Both the position numbers and the translations under genes were made by a program. From NCBI GenBank assembly GCA_947489445.1, contig CANLDN010000004.1:1-64000 (forward strand): 64,000 bases of DNA, given 5' to 3'. The notes beneath the pieces are model-generated. The model worked only from the letters and a program-made list of their open reading frames with translations. It was not told where the DNA came from and searched no databases. Within the stretch, counting starts at the first letter, position 1; every line of letters starts with the position of its first letter. Below, piece after piece: positions 48,377-58,019 of this stretch. The DNA is from an uncultured Paracoccaceae bacterium (GTDB lineage: Bacteria > Pseudomonadota > Alphaproteobacteria > Rhodobacterales > Rhodobacteraceae).

Positions 48377-49231
48377 TCAGGCGTAACACAACACCCCTTG
48401 CATGGTGCATAACGCCTTGCCACTGATCGTCACGGCAACCTGATCGCCGGTCGTGGTTTTTGCCGCAATTTGGGACGGTCGGCCGATAGCCATGCCTTGA
48501 TGGATCACCAGGTTTTGCGCGCTTTCGTGAACTTCAGTCAGCAACGCCGCAAGCGTTGCTGCCGCGCTGCCCGTGGCGGGGTCTTCGGGGATGTTATCAA
48601 GTGGGGCGAACATACGCGCCTCGATCATGTCGCCGATGCGGGCATAGGGGTAGAGTGCGAAATCGAGACCCGCAGGGTGTTTGGCAGCGCCCGCCTCTAA
48701 TTGGTCAATGGCTGGTTTGCATTGGTTGAGCGCCTCTGCGTTTATTAGCTCTACAATGACGAAAGGCAGACCAAGGCTGCATTGCAATGGCGGATGATTT
48801 TCAGTGCTGATGGCTGTTTGTGGCAGGCCAAGTGCAGCGGCAACCAGTGCTGGATCTGGTTGCGCCAACCGCTCCAAGGCTGCGTGTGTGGTGAAGGAGG
48901 CATGATCATTGCCAAAGCTACAAGAGATCGGCCCAACCCCAAGTTCCAATATCATATCGCCCGTCTGACCCAGATCGCGCAGGGCGACGGCTGTTCCGAT
49001 GGTTGGGTGCCCGGCGAAGGGGATTTCCATTGTTGGTGTAAAGATGCGGACCTTGGCCGTATGTGCCGGGTCCGCAGGCGGGTAGACAAAGGTGGTTTCC
49101 GAGAAGTTAAATTCACGTGCGATCTTTTGCAGATCATCCTCTGGCAGGTTTTGCGCGTCGGGGATCACGGCAAGTTGGTTCCCGCCAAATGCGCTGTCGG
49201 TGAACACGTCGTAGACAACGTATTGGGTCAT
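48377..49231 (-). CDS. PhzF-family isomerase/epimerase-like protein
   Basis: Protein of 284 residues with the PhzF fold, a pair of diaminopimelate-epimerase-like domains. YVVYDVFTDSAFGGNQLAVI with the conserved GGNQ near residue 17, EFNFSETTFVYPP near 40-52, IPFAGHPTIGTAVAL near 72, and EDPATGSAAATLAALL near 215-230 are the family motifs. It overlaps the upstream antiporter gene by 4 nt. Substrate not known; not phenazine synthesis without the rest of the phz set. Confidence 0.9.
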   Translation of the reverse strand: MTQYVVYDVFTDSAFGGNQLAVIPDAQNLPEDDLQKIAREFNFSETTFVYPPADPAHTAKVRIFTPTMEIPFAGHPTIGTAVALRDLGQTGDMILELGVGPISCSFGNDHASFTTHAALERLAQPDPALVAAALGLPQTAISTENHPPLQCSLGLPFVIVELINAEALNQCKPAIDQLEAGAAKHPAGLDFALYPYARIGDMIEARMFAPLDNIPEDPATGSAAATLAALLTEVHESAQNLVIHQGMAIGRPSQIAAKTTTGDQVAVTISGKALCTMQGVLCYA

Positions 49232-50478
49232 TGCGGTAGCTCCGGTGTGCGCCCCAGACGGGCGGCGAGTTTTGCGACGGTAAGCCCTTGGACGATGATC
49301 GAGAAGATGACGACGATGTAGGTGGCCGTCAGGATCAACGGCTTCCATTCGCCGTCGGGCAGCGACAGGGCGAGGGCCACGGATATCCCGCCCTTGAGCC
49401 CACCCCATGTCATGATGGGGATTACCCCGGCTGAAAATCCGCGAAATGGACGCAGCATCAGGACGGGCACGGCAACGGCAGCCAGACGTGCGACAAGCGC
49501 CAGTGCTATGGCGGCGACACCTGCGGTGAGGTATTCGAAGTCAAAGGCGATTGCGAAGACTTCGACACCGATGAGCAGGAACAGGACGGCGTTGAGGATT
49601 TCGTCGATCAGTTTCCAAAAAGCATCGACGTAGTGCGCGGTTTGTTCTGACATGCCGTCGCGTGCGCCGATATCGCCGATCAGCAGGCCCGCGCAGACGG
49701 CCATGATCGGGGCCGATACATGCAGGTAGACCGCCAATTCGTAGCCGCCGAAGGCTAGGCCGAGGGTGATCAGCACCTCAAGCGAATAATCATCAATCCG
49801 CCGCATGACCCGAAAGGTGAGCCATCCCAGAACGATGCCAAGGATGGCCCCGCCAAGAGCCTCTTGGAAGAAAAGCTGCACGGCACCAGAGAGGCCGCTG
49901 CCATGACCATCCCCGTGGGGGAAGGCCAGCCCGACCAGCACGAGGAAGACGACATAGGCGACGCCATCGTTGAACAGGCTTTCGCCTGCGATCTTGGTTT
50001 CCAGTGATTTTTGCAGGTTTGCGTCGCGCAGCACACCCAGAACCGCGACCGGGTCAGTGGGCGAAATGAGCGCGCCAAAGACGAGTGCCACCAGAATGGG
50101 CATCCCGGTCAGCCACGAAAATCCGTAGCCGACAATGGTGGTCGACAGCGCAATCCCGATGGTGGCCATCAGCATGACGACCACCCATTCGCGTTTGAGA
50201 TCGGCGAGTTTGACGTGCAGTGCGCCTGCGAAGAGCAGCAAACCAAGCATCCCTTCGAGCAGGGCGTCCGAGAATTCGATCCCCAGCACCGTTTGCCGGA
50301 CAACATCGGCGACGCCCAAGGATGGTACGACCAAATCGAGCAGCATGACGACGAATGATGCCAGCAGTGCGACAACAAGGATGCCGATGGCCGATGGTAG
50401 CCGTAGAAAGAGGTAGTTGATCGCCCCGAAGGCCCCCGCCAGCACAATCAGCAGTGAGGTTATTTGTAGCAATGTCAT
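49228..50478 (-). CDS. CPA1 (NhaP-type) Na+/H+ antiporter
   Basis: Polytopic inner-membrane cation/proton antiporter of 416 residues. ALVFGALISPTDPVAVLGVLRDA near 130 and the FNDGVAYVVFLVL segment near 167 (catalytic Asp) are typical of NhaP/NHE-like proteins; about 12 helices are predicted by hydrophobicity. Marine bacteria use such proteins for sodium and pH balance. It overlaps PhzF by 4 nt and presumably shares its transcript. Confidence 0.93.
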   Translation of the reverse strand: MTLLQITSLLIVLAGAFGAINYLFLRLPSAIGILVVALLASFVVMLLDLVVPSLGVADVVRQTVLGIEFSDALLEGMLGLLLFAGALHVKLADLKREWVVVMLMATIGIALSTTIVGYGFSWLTGMPILVALVFGALISPTDPVAVLGVLRDANLQKSLETKIAGESLFNDGVAYVVFLVLVGLAFPHGDGHGSGLSGAVQLFFQEALGGAILGIVLGWLTFRVMRRIDDYSLEVLITLGLAFGGYELAVYLHVSAPIMAVCAGLLIGDIGARDGMSEQTAHYVDAFWKLIDEILNAVLFLLIGVEVFAIAFDFEYLTAGVAAIALALVARLAAVAVPVLMLRPFRGFSAGVIPIMTWGGLKGGISVALALSLPDGEWKPLILTATYIVVIFSIIVQGLTVAKLAARLGRTPELPQ

Positions 50479-50522
50479 GGCTGTCCCCGCCGATATTTTT
50501 TAACGGCTTAGCACCGGGGCGT

Positions 50523-51350
50523 TCATTGGGCCAGCGCCGAGATGCCGGGGATTTTCAGCCACGTCCCCCCAAGTGCCCGGACCGTGGCACCGCTGCCGAT
50601 TTTGAAACGCGCGAGGCCCGGTGCGTTTTGTGTGTCAACGGCCCCTAGGTCAAGCCGGGTGATCCCCTGGGCCGCAAGGACACTGGCGGCCTGCATCAGG
50701 ATCAGGTGATGTCCACCATGCTGGCGCCCCAGGTCATTGGTCCAACCGATGTGATAGGTGGCTGTGGGTGCGTGGCGCAGGAGCAGCATGGCTGCCGCAG
50801 GTTCCTGTTTGAGATGGGCGGTAAAGACAATCACATCTTGTGGGGCGATCTGCGCGAAGGCGTGGATGACATCATGGGGCAGGGCGCGGAACCCTTTTTG
50901 TCTTTGTTGGGCCAGGTCGGCCTTGAGCAACCAGGCGTGTTTGCTGGCATGAAAGATCTGTTGTTTGATGATGAGCGGCCCATTTTTGGCCTGCCGCCAG
51001 ATGTTGCGCCATTTACCCTTGGCGCGGGCGATGGGGTCGGGGTGATCAAGGTGCAGTTCTGCCACATGTGCCGTTGTCATGATTTTTCGGTAGCCTGCGG
51101 CCTTTAGGGCGTCATCATTTGGGGTGTCGCTGTTGAGTAGCCTTGGCCCGCGGTCACGCAGGCCTTGTGTCTTGTCAGCGTTTTCGGTCCAGATCGGGCC
51201 GCGCGGCGCGAAAGTCATCCCGAAACGCCGGACCGCCTGCAATGGGGCGGCGCCGACGAGGTCGATCACACGCACATCCTGGCCGAGCAGTTGAAGTGCG
51301 GCTCCAAAGGTGGGGTGTTGTTGCAAAGGCAGGCAGGGTGTTGCGCTCAT
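50523..51350 (-). CDS. FemAB-like GNAT-fold protein
   Basis: Protein of 275 residues. The arrangement (LARAKGKWRNIWRQAKNGPLIIK near 110 and the acetyltransferase-like ATYHIGWTNDLGRQHGGHHLILMQAASVLAAQG near 205-235 with DLGAVDTQNAPGLARFKIGSGA) resembles the BioF2/FemAB-like GNAT group. An envelope-modifying or amino-acid-transfer role is possible but not shown. Ends 45 bp from the antiporter gene on the same strand; TTAACCAT lies about 31 bp upstream of its start on the minus strand. Confidence 0.78.
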   Translation of the reverse strand: MSATPCLPLQQHPTFGAALQLLGQDVRVIDLVGAAPLQAVRRFGMTFAPRGPIWTENADKTQGLRDRGPRLLNSDTPNDDALKAAGYRKIMTTAHVAELHLDHPDPIARAKGKWRNIWRQAKNGPLIIKQQIFHASKHAWLLKADLAQQRQKGFRALPHDVIHAFAQIAPQDVIVFTAHLKQEPAAAMLLLRHAPTATYHIGWTNDLGRQHGGHHLILMQAASVLAAQGITRLDLGAVDTQNAPGLARFKIGSGATVRALGGTWLKIPGISALAQ

Positions 51351-51380
51351 TTGGCTGTTAAGCCATCTGAAACCTAAATC

Positions 51381-51542
51381 ATGGTTAATCGGTCCATGAG
51401 ACAGAAAAGCGATACATATACTGTGGCGGGTGTCCGGGCATTGCCGCCACGACCCACACCATTGGGCGCCGCCGTTGTTGCCGCGATCATCACATTTCCA
51501 ATAGGGATCACGATCCTGATCGTTGATCTGTTGTTGATCTAG
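51381..51542 (+). CDS. Small predicted membrane protein
   Basis: A 53-residue open frame starting [17 protein letters not shown] (or from the second ATG at 51396) with a C-terminal hydrophobic stretch [22 protein letters not shown]. It fills the gap between two minus-strand genes and overlaps the tyrS stop by 4 bp. No clear ribosome site and no recognised family; a single-pass inner-membrane protein is plausible. Confidence 0.5.
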   Translation: MVNRSMRQKSDTYTVAGVRALPPRPTPLGAAVVAAIITFPIGITILIVDLLLI

Positions 51543-52789
51543 CCCAGTTGCACCAGCGCGTGCCGTTTTTTGCCCGCACTCAGCTTGATTGGTTGGGCAA
51601 GGGCGCTTGCATCCATTATTAACCCTGCGTCTTTGAGCGGTTCATCGTTCAACTTGGCCCCATTTTCAGCGATCAGGCGCTTGGCTTCTTTCCCGCTGCC
51701 TGCAAGGCCAGCACGGACAATGAGTTGCACGATCGATATCCCGTCACCCAGATCATCGGTGGTCAGGGTCAGCGTGGGCAGATCGTCCCCGATGCCACCT
51801 TGTTCGAACACCTCGCGCGCTGTGGCTTGCGCATTTGCTGCAGCCTCGGCCCCGTGCAACAATGTTGTGACTTCGTTGGCGAGGATGATTTTGGCGGCGT
51901 TGATCTCCGACCCTTCCAATGCACCCAGACGGTTGCATTCGTCGATGGGCAGTTCTGTATAGAGTTTCAGGAAACGGCCTGTGTCGGCATCGGTTGTGTT
52001 CCGCCAGAACTGCCAGAATTCGTAGGGTGACAGCAGATCGGCGTTCAGCCAAACGGCCCCGCTTTGTGATTTGCCCATCTTTTTGCCGTCGCTGGTGGTC
52101 AGTAGTGGCGATGTCAGCCCATAGATTTCATGGTCTAGCACGCGGCGTGTCAGGTCGATCCCGTTGACGATATTGCCCCATTGGTCGCTACCGCCCATCT
52201 GCAATAGGCAGCCATAACGCCGGTTGAGTTCAAGGAAATCATAGGCTTGCAGGATCATGTAGTTGAATTCCAGAAACGACAGCGATTGTTCTCGGTCGAG
52301 CCGGGATTTGACGCTTTCGAATGACAGCATGCGGTTGATCGAGAAATGCCGCCCGATATCGCGTAGAAAATCGAGGTAGTTTAAACCATCCAGCCATTCG
52401 GCGTTGTTGATCATCATCGCGTCGGTGGGCGCGTCACCATAGGTCAGGTAGGCCGCAAAGACCTGTTTGATGCCCGCGATATTTGCGTCAATCTGCTCTG
52501 GGCCAAGCAGGGGGCGTTCGTCCGCCCGGAACGATGGATCACCGACCTTTGTGGTTCCGCCCCCCATCAGGGTGATGGGTTTGTGCCCGGTCTTTTGGAG
52601 CCAGCGCAGCATCATGATCTGAATCAGTGAGCCGACATGCAGGGACGATGCGGTCGCATCAAAGCCGATATAGGCGGGTACCGGTCCTTTGCTTAGCGCC
52701 TCGTCCAGCCCTTGATAATCCGTGCAATCGGCCAGAAAGCCGCGTGTCATCATGACGGACATGAACTCGGATTTGGGATGGTAGGTCAT
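51539..52789 (-). CDS. tyrS: Tyrosyl-tRNA synthetase
   Basis: Class I synthetase charging tRNA-Tyr. HIGH motif is HVGS at residues 51-54 ([16 protein letters not shown]) and KMSKS is [10 protein letters not shown] near 235; the C-terminal S4 RNA-binding domain starts near 350 ([30 protein letters not shown]). I chose the ATG giving [17 protein letters not shown] (416 residues). Divergent from anmK with 63 bp between starts. Confidence 0.97.
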   Translation of the reverse strand: MTYHPKSEFMSVMMTRGFLADCTDYQGLDEALSKGPVPAYIGFDATASSLHVGSLIQIMMLRWLQKTGHKPITLMGGGTTKVGDPSFRADERPLLGPEQIDANIAGIKQVFAAYLTYGDAPTDAMMINNAEWLDGLNYLDFLRDIGRHFSINRMLSFESVKSRLDREQSLSFLEFNYMILQAYDFLELNRRYGCLLQMGGSDQWGNIVNGIDLTRRVLDHEIYGLTSPLLTTSDGKKMGKSQSGAVWLNADLLSPYEFWQFWRNTTDADTGRFLKLYTELPIDECNRLGALEGSEINAAKIILANEVTTLLHGAEAAANAQATAREVFEQGGIGDDLPTLTLTTDDLGDGISIVQLIVRAGLAGSGKEAKRLIAENGAKLNDEPLKDAGLIMDASALAQPIKLSAGKKRHALVQLG

Positions 52790-52852
52790 TGGCTTGTTCC
52801 CGGCATTTGCACGGTGCACTCTATAGTCAGGTCAAGGCGCAAGGGAAAGCGG

Positions 52853-53944
52853 ATGTTGGGTGGGGATGTGATGACGGTGCTTGGGACGATGTCGGGGACG
52901 TCATTGGACGGGGTTGATGCCGCTGTGATCCGGACAGATGGCGAGCGTATCGTTGATTTTGGCCCCACAGCCTATCGTGCTTATACCGCGGCAGAGCAGG
53001 CCATCTTACGTGATCATCTGGGGCGTTGGCCCGATGACGATATACAAGCGGCGGCGGCGGTCGTTCACGCAGCCCACATTGACGTAATGCAAGGGTTCGA
53101 GGGGATTGATCTGGCCGGTTTCCATGGCCAAACGCTGGCCCATGATCCAGAGGCGCGCTGCACGCATCAATGCGGTGATGGGCAATTGCTGGCGGATGTC
53201 TTGGGCTATCCTGTGGCCTGGGACTTTCGTAGTGAAGACATCCGGCAAGGCGGGCAGGGTGCGCCATTGGCGCCGTTCTATCATTTCGCATTGGCAAAAT
53301 GGCTGCAGGTGGATGCGCCGGTGGCGTTTCTAAATTTGGGGGGTGTCGGCAATATTACATGGGTCAATCCGACTTATGATCGCCCCGAAATGCCGGGCGC
53401 GCTTGTGGCGTTTGATACCGGGCCGGCGAATGCGCCTTTGAATGACGCCATGATGCAGCGGCGGGGGCAGCCATTCGATGCGGATGGGGCGTTGGCAGCG
53501 CAAGGGCAGGCTGATGAAAGCATCATCACGACCCTTTTGCAGCATAGCTATTTTACAAGACCGCCGCCTAAATCGTTGGATCGCGATGCGTTTCACGAGT
53601 TGTCCAAAGCTGTTGTCGATTTGGATGATGCGGACGCAATTGCTACGCTGACGAAGGCCATTGTGGAGACAGTGCATGTCGCGCTGTCGCTTTGCCCCAG
53701 CTTACCAACGCAGATTTTCGTTGCGGGTGGTGGGCGTAAAAACGCAACGGTGATGCGGGGTTTAGGACTTTTGCCCTGCCAAGTAGGCCCGGTCGAAGAT
53801 GTTGGCCTAGATGGTGACATGTTAGAGGCGCAGGCATTTGCATATCTTGCATTACGCGCTGCACGAGGCCTGCCGATATCAGCACCCGGCACGACCGGTG
53901 CGGCAGTGCCCGTGCGTGGTGGACGGCTTTCACGACCAGTGTGA
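52853..53944 (+). CDS. anmK: Anhydro-N-acetylmuramic acid kinase
   Basis: Phosphorylates and opens anhydroMurNAc released from the cell wall, for recycling. GTMSGTSLDGVDAAVI near residue 11-26 binds ATP, DLAGFHGQTLAHDP near 85, NLGGVGNITWV and FDTGPANAPLND near 180, and IFVAGGGRKNATVM near 290 complete the fold. AAGGGA precedes the ATG giving MLGGDVMTVLGTMSG; an ATG six codons later is possible. Length 363. Divergent from tyrS. Confidence 0.96.
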   Translation: MLGGDVMTVLGTMSGTSLDGVDAAVIRTDGERIVDFGPTAYRAYTAAEQAILRDHLGRWPDDDIQAAAAVVHAAHIDVMQGFEGIDLAGFHGQTLAHDPEARCTHQCGDGQLLADVLGYPVAWDFRSEDIRQGGQGAPLAPFYHFALAKWLQVDAPVAFLNLGGVGNITWVNPTYDRPEMPGALVAFDTGPANAPLNDAMMQRRGQPFDADGALAAQGQADESIITTLLQHSYFTRPPPKSLDRDAFHELSKAVVDLDDADAIATLTKAIVETVHVALSLCPSLPTQIFVAGGGRKNATVMRGLGLLPCQVGPVEDVGLDGDMLEAQAFAYLALRAARGLPISAPGTTGAAVPVRGGRLSRPV

Positions 53945-54169
53945 TTGCCACTAAATTGCCATGATTGTCGCGCAATAAGCTGCTTATGTATGCACAATGA
54001 TGCCTATTTGCTGTAATTGTGTCATTTATGGGCGGGAATTAGCGCAGTTTTCTGCTGCCACTCCGCTCAAACCCGCCGAACATATTCACGCCCGCGTGAG
54101 GGGCGTTGAACCATTTTTTTTCGATGTCAGTTGTACGCCACACGACAACCCGATGAACGGAGAATAAAA

Positions 54170-54793
54170 ATGAATACGACTTTCAAAACCGTCCGCACGA
54201 GCATGTTGGCTGCACCTTTGGCCTTGGCGGCCGGTATGGCGACCGCTGGCGGCTTGGCCGAACCAGTAGAGGCGCCTGCGCCTGTGATGGTTGCACCGAC
54301 ACCAGCGCCGGTGATGCGCGGGTCTGACTGGACAGGCTTTTATGCCGGTGGTCAGCTTGGCTATGGCTGGGTCGAATCTGATGCGTTAACGGAAGATGCT
54401 GAGGACCTGACCTATGGTGCCCATGCCGGTTATCTGTATGATTTTGGGCAATGGGTTCTGGGTGGCGAACTTGACCTGGATGGCACCGAGATTGAGCAGG
54501 ACGGCGTTGAAGTGGACACTATCACACGTGCCAAACTGCGTGCCGGTTATGATGCGGGCGATTGGTTGCCTTATATAACTGGTGGTATCGCGCAACTGCG
54601 TACGTCTTCTGCCGTTGATGCGTTTGATGGTGACGATACGGGTGCATTTGGTGGTATTGGTGTCGAATATCGCGTGAGCCCAAGCATTCGTGTCGGTGGC
54701 GAGGTGCTGCAGCACCAGTTCGAAGACTATAACGACTCTGGCGAAGACATTGATGCAACCACAGCAACTGCACGTGTGTCTTTCCAGTTCTAA
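54170..54793 (+). CDS. Outer-membrane beta-barrel protein
   Basis: Secreted protein of 207 residues with a signal peptide ending near ATAGG, then a short Pro/Ala linker and an eight-stranded barrel of the porin/OmpW-like family: DWTGFYAGGQLGYGWVESD, YGAHAGYLYDFGQWVLGGELDLDG, KLRAGYDAGDWLPYITGGIAQLR, IGVEYRVSPSIRVGGEVLQHQF, and the C-terminal phenylalanine ARVSFQF typical of Bam-assembled proteins. GGAG precedes the ATG. A terminator follows. Confidence 0.9.
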   Translation: MNTTFKTVRTSMLAAPLALAAGMATAGGLAEPVEAPAPVMVAPTPAPVMRGSDWTGFYAGGQLGYGWVESDALTEDAEDLTYGAHAGYLYDFGQWVLGGELDLDGTEIEQDGVEVDTITRAKLRAGYDAGDWLPYITGGIAQLRTSSAVDAFDGDDTGAFGGIGVEYRVSPSIRVGGEVLQHQFEDYNDSGEDIDATTATARVSFQF

Positions 54794-54865
54794 ACTAGTC
54801 GTAAACGAACAGGCATCCTGACGACCTGTCCCCTTCCCCCCTGTCTTGTCGCGCGGATGCTTGCA

Positions 54866-54900
54866 CGGGGCCTGCTGAAAATCAGCAGGCCCCGCTTTTT
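54866..54900 (+). terminator. Intrinsic terminator of the outer-membrane protein gene
   Basis: CGGGGCCTGCTG-AAAAT-CAGCAGGCCCCG, a 12 bp perfect stem, followed by CTTTTT. It ends at the stop codon of the opposite-strand PEP-mutase-like gene. Confidence 0.9.
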
Positions 54901-55708
54901 ACGTCAGAAGATCATCGATGGTCTTGCCGCTGATCCCGACACCGAGACTGGCAAACGATCCTTTATCCAGCATTTGTTTGGCCGCGTCAAAAATGGCCCG
55001 ATGGGTAATCCGCGCCAGCGATGATCCGAGCGAAATGCGCGCGACCCCAATAGCCGCAAAATCGGTATGGGTTTGGTTTGTATATGCCCCTGCCACCAAT
55101 GCATTGACCGGCGCCGTGACCGCATCGCAGAGACGTTTTAGTTCTGACATGTTGGGCGGTAGCGGCGCATAAAGGCAATCGGCGCCCGCATCTTCAAATG
55201 CTTGGAGACGGCGGATCGCCTCATCGGTGTCATATCTTCCGGTCAGGATACCATCGGCCCGTGCGGTCAGCACAAAATCATGCGGCAAAGCACGCGCGGC
55301 CGCAGCCGCGGCTTTGATGCGTTCAACGGCCAATGCGAAATCGTAAGCATCTTCGGAAGGAAACATCGTATCTTCGATACAGATGCCAGCTAACCCCGTT
55401 TCTGCGGCAAGACGGACAGTTTCAGCGCAGGTTTCCGGATCATCGCCAAATCCGTTTTCAAAGTCGCCTTGTACGGGCAGGTCGGTCACCGAAAGGATTT
55501 CAGTCGCGTGAGCCAGTGCCTCGTCTCTTGTTAGTGTGCCGCCATCGGCGCGACCCATGGTGAAAGCGTGCGCAGCGGATGACGTGGCCAGCGCCTTGGC
55601 CCCCATCGCTTGCATCATTTTGGCGGACCCCCGGTCCCAGACATTCACCATAAGAAGGGGATCGCCTTTGACATGAAGGGCACGAAAGGTTTCAGCGGGA
55701 TGGGTCAT
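54899..55708 (-). CDS. Isocitrate lyase/PEP mutase family protein
   Basis: TIM-barrel enzyme of 269 residues acting on a C-C or C-P bond of a 2-oxo or 2-hydroxy acid. VNVWDRGSAKMMQAMGAKALATSS at residue 22-45, DLPVQGDFENGFGDDPE near 75 (Mg site), AGICIEDTMFPSEDAYDF near 105 and VLTARADGI near 145 are family motifs; the cysteine of true isocitrate lyase (KKCGH) is absent. Stop overlaps the ada start by 4 nt. Reaction not known; oxaloacetase or methylisocitrate-type are options. Confidence 0.88.
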   Translation of the reverse strand: MTHPAETFRALHVKGDPLLMVNVWDRGSAKMMQAMGAKALATSSAAHAFTMGRADGGTLTRDEALAHATEILSVTDLPVQGDFENGFGDDPETCAETVRLAAETGLAGICIEDTMFPSEDAYDFALAVERIKAAAAAARALPHDFVLTARADGILTGRYDTDEAIRRLQAFEDAGADCLYAPLPPNMSELKRLCDAVTAPVNALVAGAYTNQTHTDFAAIGVARISLGSSLARITHRAIFDAAKQMLDKGSFASLGVGISGKTIDDLLT

Positions 55709-56763
55709 GATGTTTTCCTTGCATAGTGTTTTTCGATGTCGATCAGTCGCTGTTTGCGCCAGAGCCCGCCACCATAGCCCGTCAGTGATCCATCTGCCCC
55801 GATCACCCGGTGACAGGGGATCATGAGCGCGATCTGATTGGCCCCGTTGGCGCGGGCGACCGCGCGCGGGGATTGTGACGCGCCGATATCACGGGCGATG
55901 GCGCTATAGCTGCGGGTTTCGCCCGCCGGGATTTTGCGCAGGGCTTGCCACACCTCGCGGGTGAAGGCTGTGCCGTGCAGCACAAGTGGCACCGTGAACT
56001 GGTCGCTGGTGCCATTAAAATAGTCGGCCAGTTGGGCGGCTGTTTGATCAGTCGTGTCAAATCGACCGATCCCGATGCTCGCCTTGCTATGCTGGCGCAG
56101 GCGTTGAAGCTCTTTCGGCAGCGCCTTGCGATCGGCAAATTCCAGTAGGTGAAGCGCTTGTTTGTCGCAGACCGCAATCATCGGCCCCAATGGTGTTGCG
56201 ATATGATCCGCGCGGAGCATCGCATTGGGTTTGAAACTGCCCGGTGCCATCCCGATCAGTTTTGCAAAGGCTGTCCGAAAGGCAGACGGGCTATCAAAGC
56301 CTGCATCAAGCTGGGCATCGATGACCTTGCCTTGCCCCAATGTGCTGAACCCATGCGCCAAGCGTCGTTGGCGCGCCATATCAAGAAATGTCATGCCGAA
56401 ATTCCGTTTGAAACTGCGCCGGATGGTTGAAGGATCAAAGCCGCGGGCGGTTATGTCAGCCTCTGACCAGCGATGGTTTGGGTCGGCGTCCAATGCGCCG
56501 ATCAGCTGGCTGATCGCGGGGTCGGCGTCGGCTTGAGGTGTCAGGGGGTGGCAGCGTTTGCAGGGCCGAAAACCCGCCTGAATGCAGGCGGCCACATCAT
56601 TGAAAAAGCTGCAGTTTTCGCGTTTTGGCTTGCGCGCAGGGCAGGTCAGGCGGCAGAAGACACCCGTGGATGACACACCGACATAGGCGCGCCCGTCATA
56701 GGCGTGATCACGCGCCAAAAGTGCGGTGTAGAGTGTATCGTCAGAGGGCAGATCAAAGAGCAT
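55705..56763 (-). CDS. ada: Bifunctional Ada-type alkylation repair regulator and O6-methylguanine methyltransferase
   Basis: Suicide repair protein and transcription activator of 352 residues. The N-terminal zinc site has C37, C41, C68 and C71 (FCRLTCPARKPKREN...CKRCHP), C37 being the methylphosphotriester acceptor by comparison with E. coli C38; an AraC-type HTH spans about 95-175; the C-terminal MGMT domain has the nucleophile C317 in MIPCHRVIGADGSLTGYGGGL. Coupled to the downstream PEP-mutase-like gene by a 4 nt overlap. Confidence 0.96.
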   Translation of the reverse strand: MLFDLPSDDTLYTALLARDHAYDGRAYVGVSSTGVFCRLTCPARKPKRENCSFFNDVAACIQAGFRPCKRCHPLTPQADADPAISQLIGALDADPNHRWSEADITARGFDPSTIRRSFKRNFGMTFLDMARQRRLAHGFSTLGQGKVIDAQLDAGFDSPSAFRTAFAKLIGMAPGSFKPNAMLRADHIATPLGPMIAVCDKQALHLLEFADRKALPKELQRLRQHSKASIGIGRFDTTDQTAAQLADYFNGTSDQFTVPLVLHGTAFTREVWQALRKIPAGETRSYSAIARDIGASQSPRAVARANGANQIALMIPCHRVIGADGSLTGYGGGLWRKQRLIDIEKHYARKTS

Positions 56764-56813
56764 GACACGACCCTAGGCGATTCCCGCAGGCTCTGCCGCC
56801 TGAAATCGGGCGT

Positions 56814-57986
56814 TTATTGCGCGCGGCTATGTGCGAAACTGATCAGCCGGTTGAGTGCTGCGATATAGTTATCGTCATCAATGGTCATGGCGACGCGGAT
56901 GTGTCCCGCCGCAGCCTTTCCGAAACTTTCGCCGGGCATGACGGCGATGTGTTCGGCATCAAGCAGGGAATCGGCGAATGTGTCGCCGCCCATCCCGGTG
57001 CCCCGGATATCGAGCATCACATACATGGCACCCTGTGCGGGTACGGCGCGGATGACGTTTTGCCCTTCCAATGCCTTCAGGGTCAATGTGCGGCGTCGGC
57101 GAAATGGGGCGGCTACGGCTTCTTCGACGTCTGCCCCTTGCCCGATGGCAAATTCGGCCGCGTCCTGGATGTAGCCCGGCACACCGTAGGTGGTGTGGGT
57201 GGCAAGGTTGGCAAGGTGGGTGATGACGTGGCAGGGCCCGCAAATCCAGCCCACCCGGCTGCCTGTCATGGCGTGGCTTTTGGACATGGATCCGATCACC
57301 AGCGTCCGTTCGGCCATGCCGGGCAGGGTGCGAGGGCTGATATGGGTGCCCTCCCAGACTTGGGTGTCGTACACCTCGTCCGAGATCAGCCAGAGGTCAT
57401 GATCGATGCAAGCCTTGGCGATATCGTTCAGGGTTTCGCGTGAATAGACGATGCCAGTAGGGTTGTTGGGGGTGTTGATCAGAAGCGATTTGGCCCCTTT
57501 GGCGACAGCCGTAATTGCCGCCCCTGTGGGTTGGAACAGCGTGTCGGGTTTTGTGACAATCGCCTTTGGTACAGCACCGACACCCCGGATCGTGCCGGGA
57601 TATGTGGCATAGTATGGATCGATAAAAAGCGCTGTATCCCCGTGATTACAAACGGCATTGTGCGCTGCAAAAAGGGCGGCCTGCCCACCGGGGGTGATCA
57701 GGATGTTGTTCGGCGATGTGGCCATCCCAGTGTGCCATGCTATCCGCGCGGCCACGGCTGCGCGTAGGCTTTCGGTGCCGGGCACCTCAGCATAACCCGT
57801 GTGACCGCCCACGGCCGCACCATACATTGCATCCAAAATGTCGGGATGGGTGCGGATATCATGTTCGCCGATGGTCAATTCGGTCACATCTGTGCCCGCA
57901 GCGATCATCCGCCGTGCCTTGTAGAACACATCCCATCCGTCAGAGCCGCCGCCGGTGATGTTGGTAATCCGTGTTGAGAGTTCCAT
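56814..57986 (-). CDS. Pyridoxal-phosphate aminotransferase
   Basis: Fold-type I aminotransferase of 390 residues. VGGHTGYAEVPGTESLRAAVA near 65, ITPGGQAALFAAHNAV near 98 and the lysine in SMSKSHAMTGSRVGWICGPC near 232-250 (Schiff base) are the core motifs, close to the AspC/MalY-like group. It is upstream of the ada gene, 51 bp apart. Substrate uncertain; amino-acid catabolism is a fair guess. Confidence 0.88.
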   Translation of the reverse strand: MELSTRITNITGGGSDGWDVFYKARRMIAAGTDVTELTIGEHDIRTHPDILDAMYGAAVGGHTGYAEVPGTESLRAAVAARIAWHTGMATSPNNILITPGGQAALFAAHNAVCNHGDTALFIDPYYATYPGTIRGVGAVPKAIVTKPDTLFQPTGAAITAVAKGAKSLLINTPNNPTGIVYSRETLNDIAKACIDHDLWLISDEVYDTQVWEGTHISPRTLPGMAERTLVIGSMSKSHAMTGSRVGWICGPCHVITHLANLATHTTYGVPGYIQDAAEFAIGQGADVEEAVAAPFRRRRTLTLKALEGQNVIRAVPAQGAMYVMLDIRGTGMGGDTFADSLLDAEHIAVMPGESFGKAAAGHIRVAMTIDDDNYIAALNRLISFAHSRAQ

Positions 57987-58019
57987 AGATGGCAGAGGAA
58001 TGCCGAACCGAAGGGCAAG

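Noticed and set aside
54088..54120. ACGCCC-N7-GGGCGT hairpin with T7 as a terminator of anmK
   Set aside because: The stem is only 6 bp and the T tract begins 8 bp after it, about 145 bp beyond the anmK stop; too weak to call.
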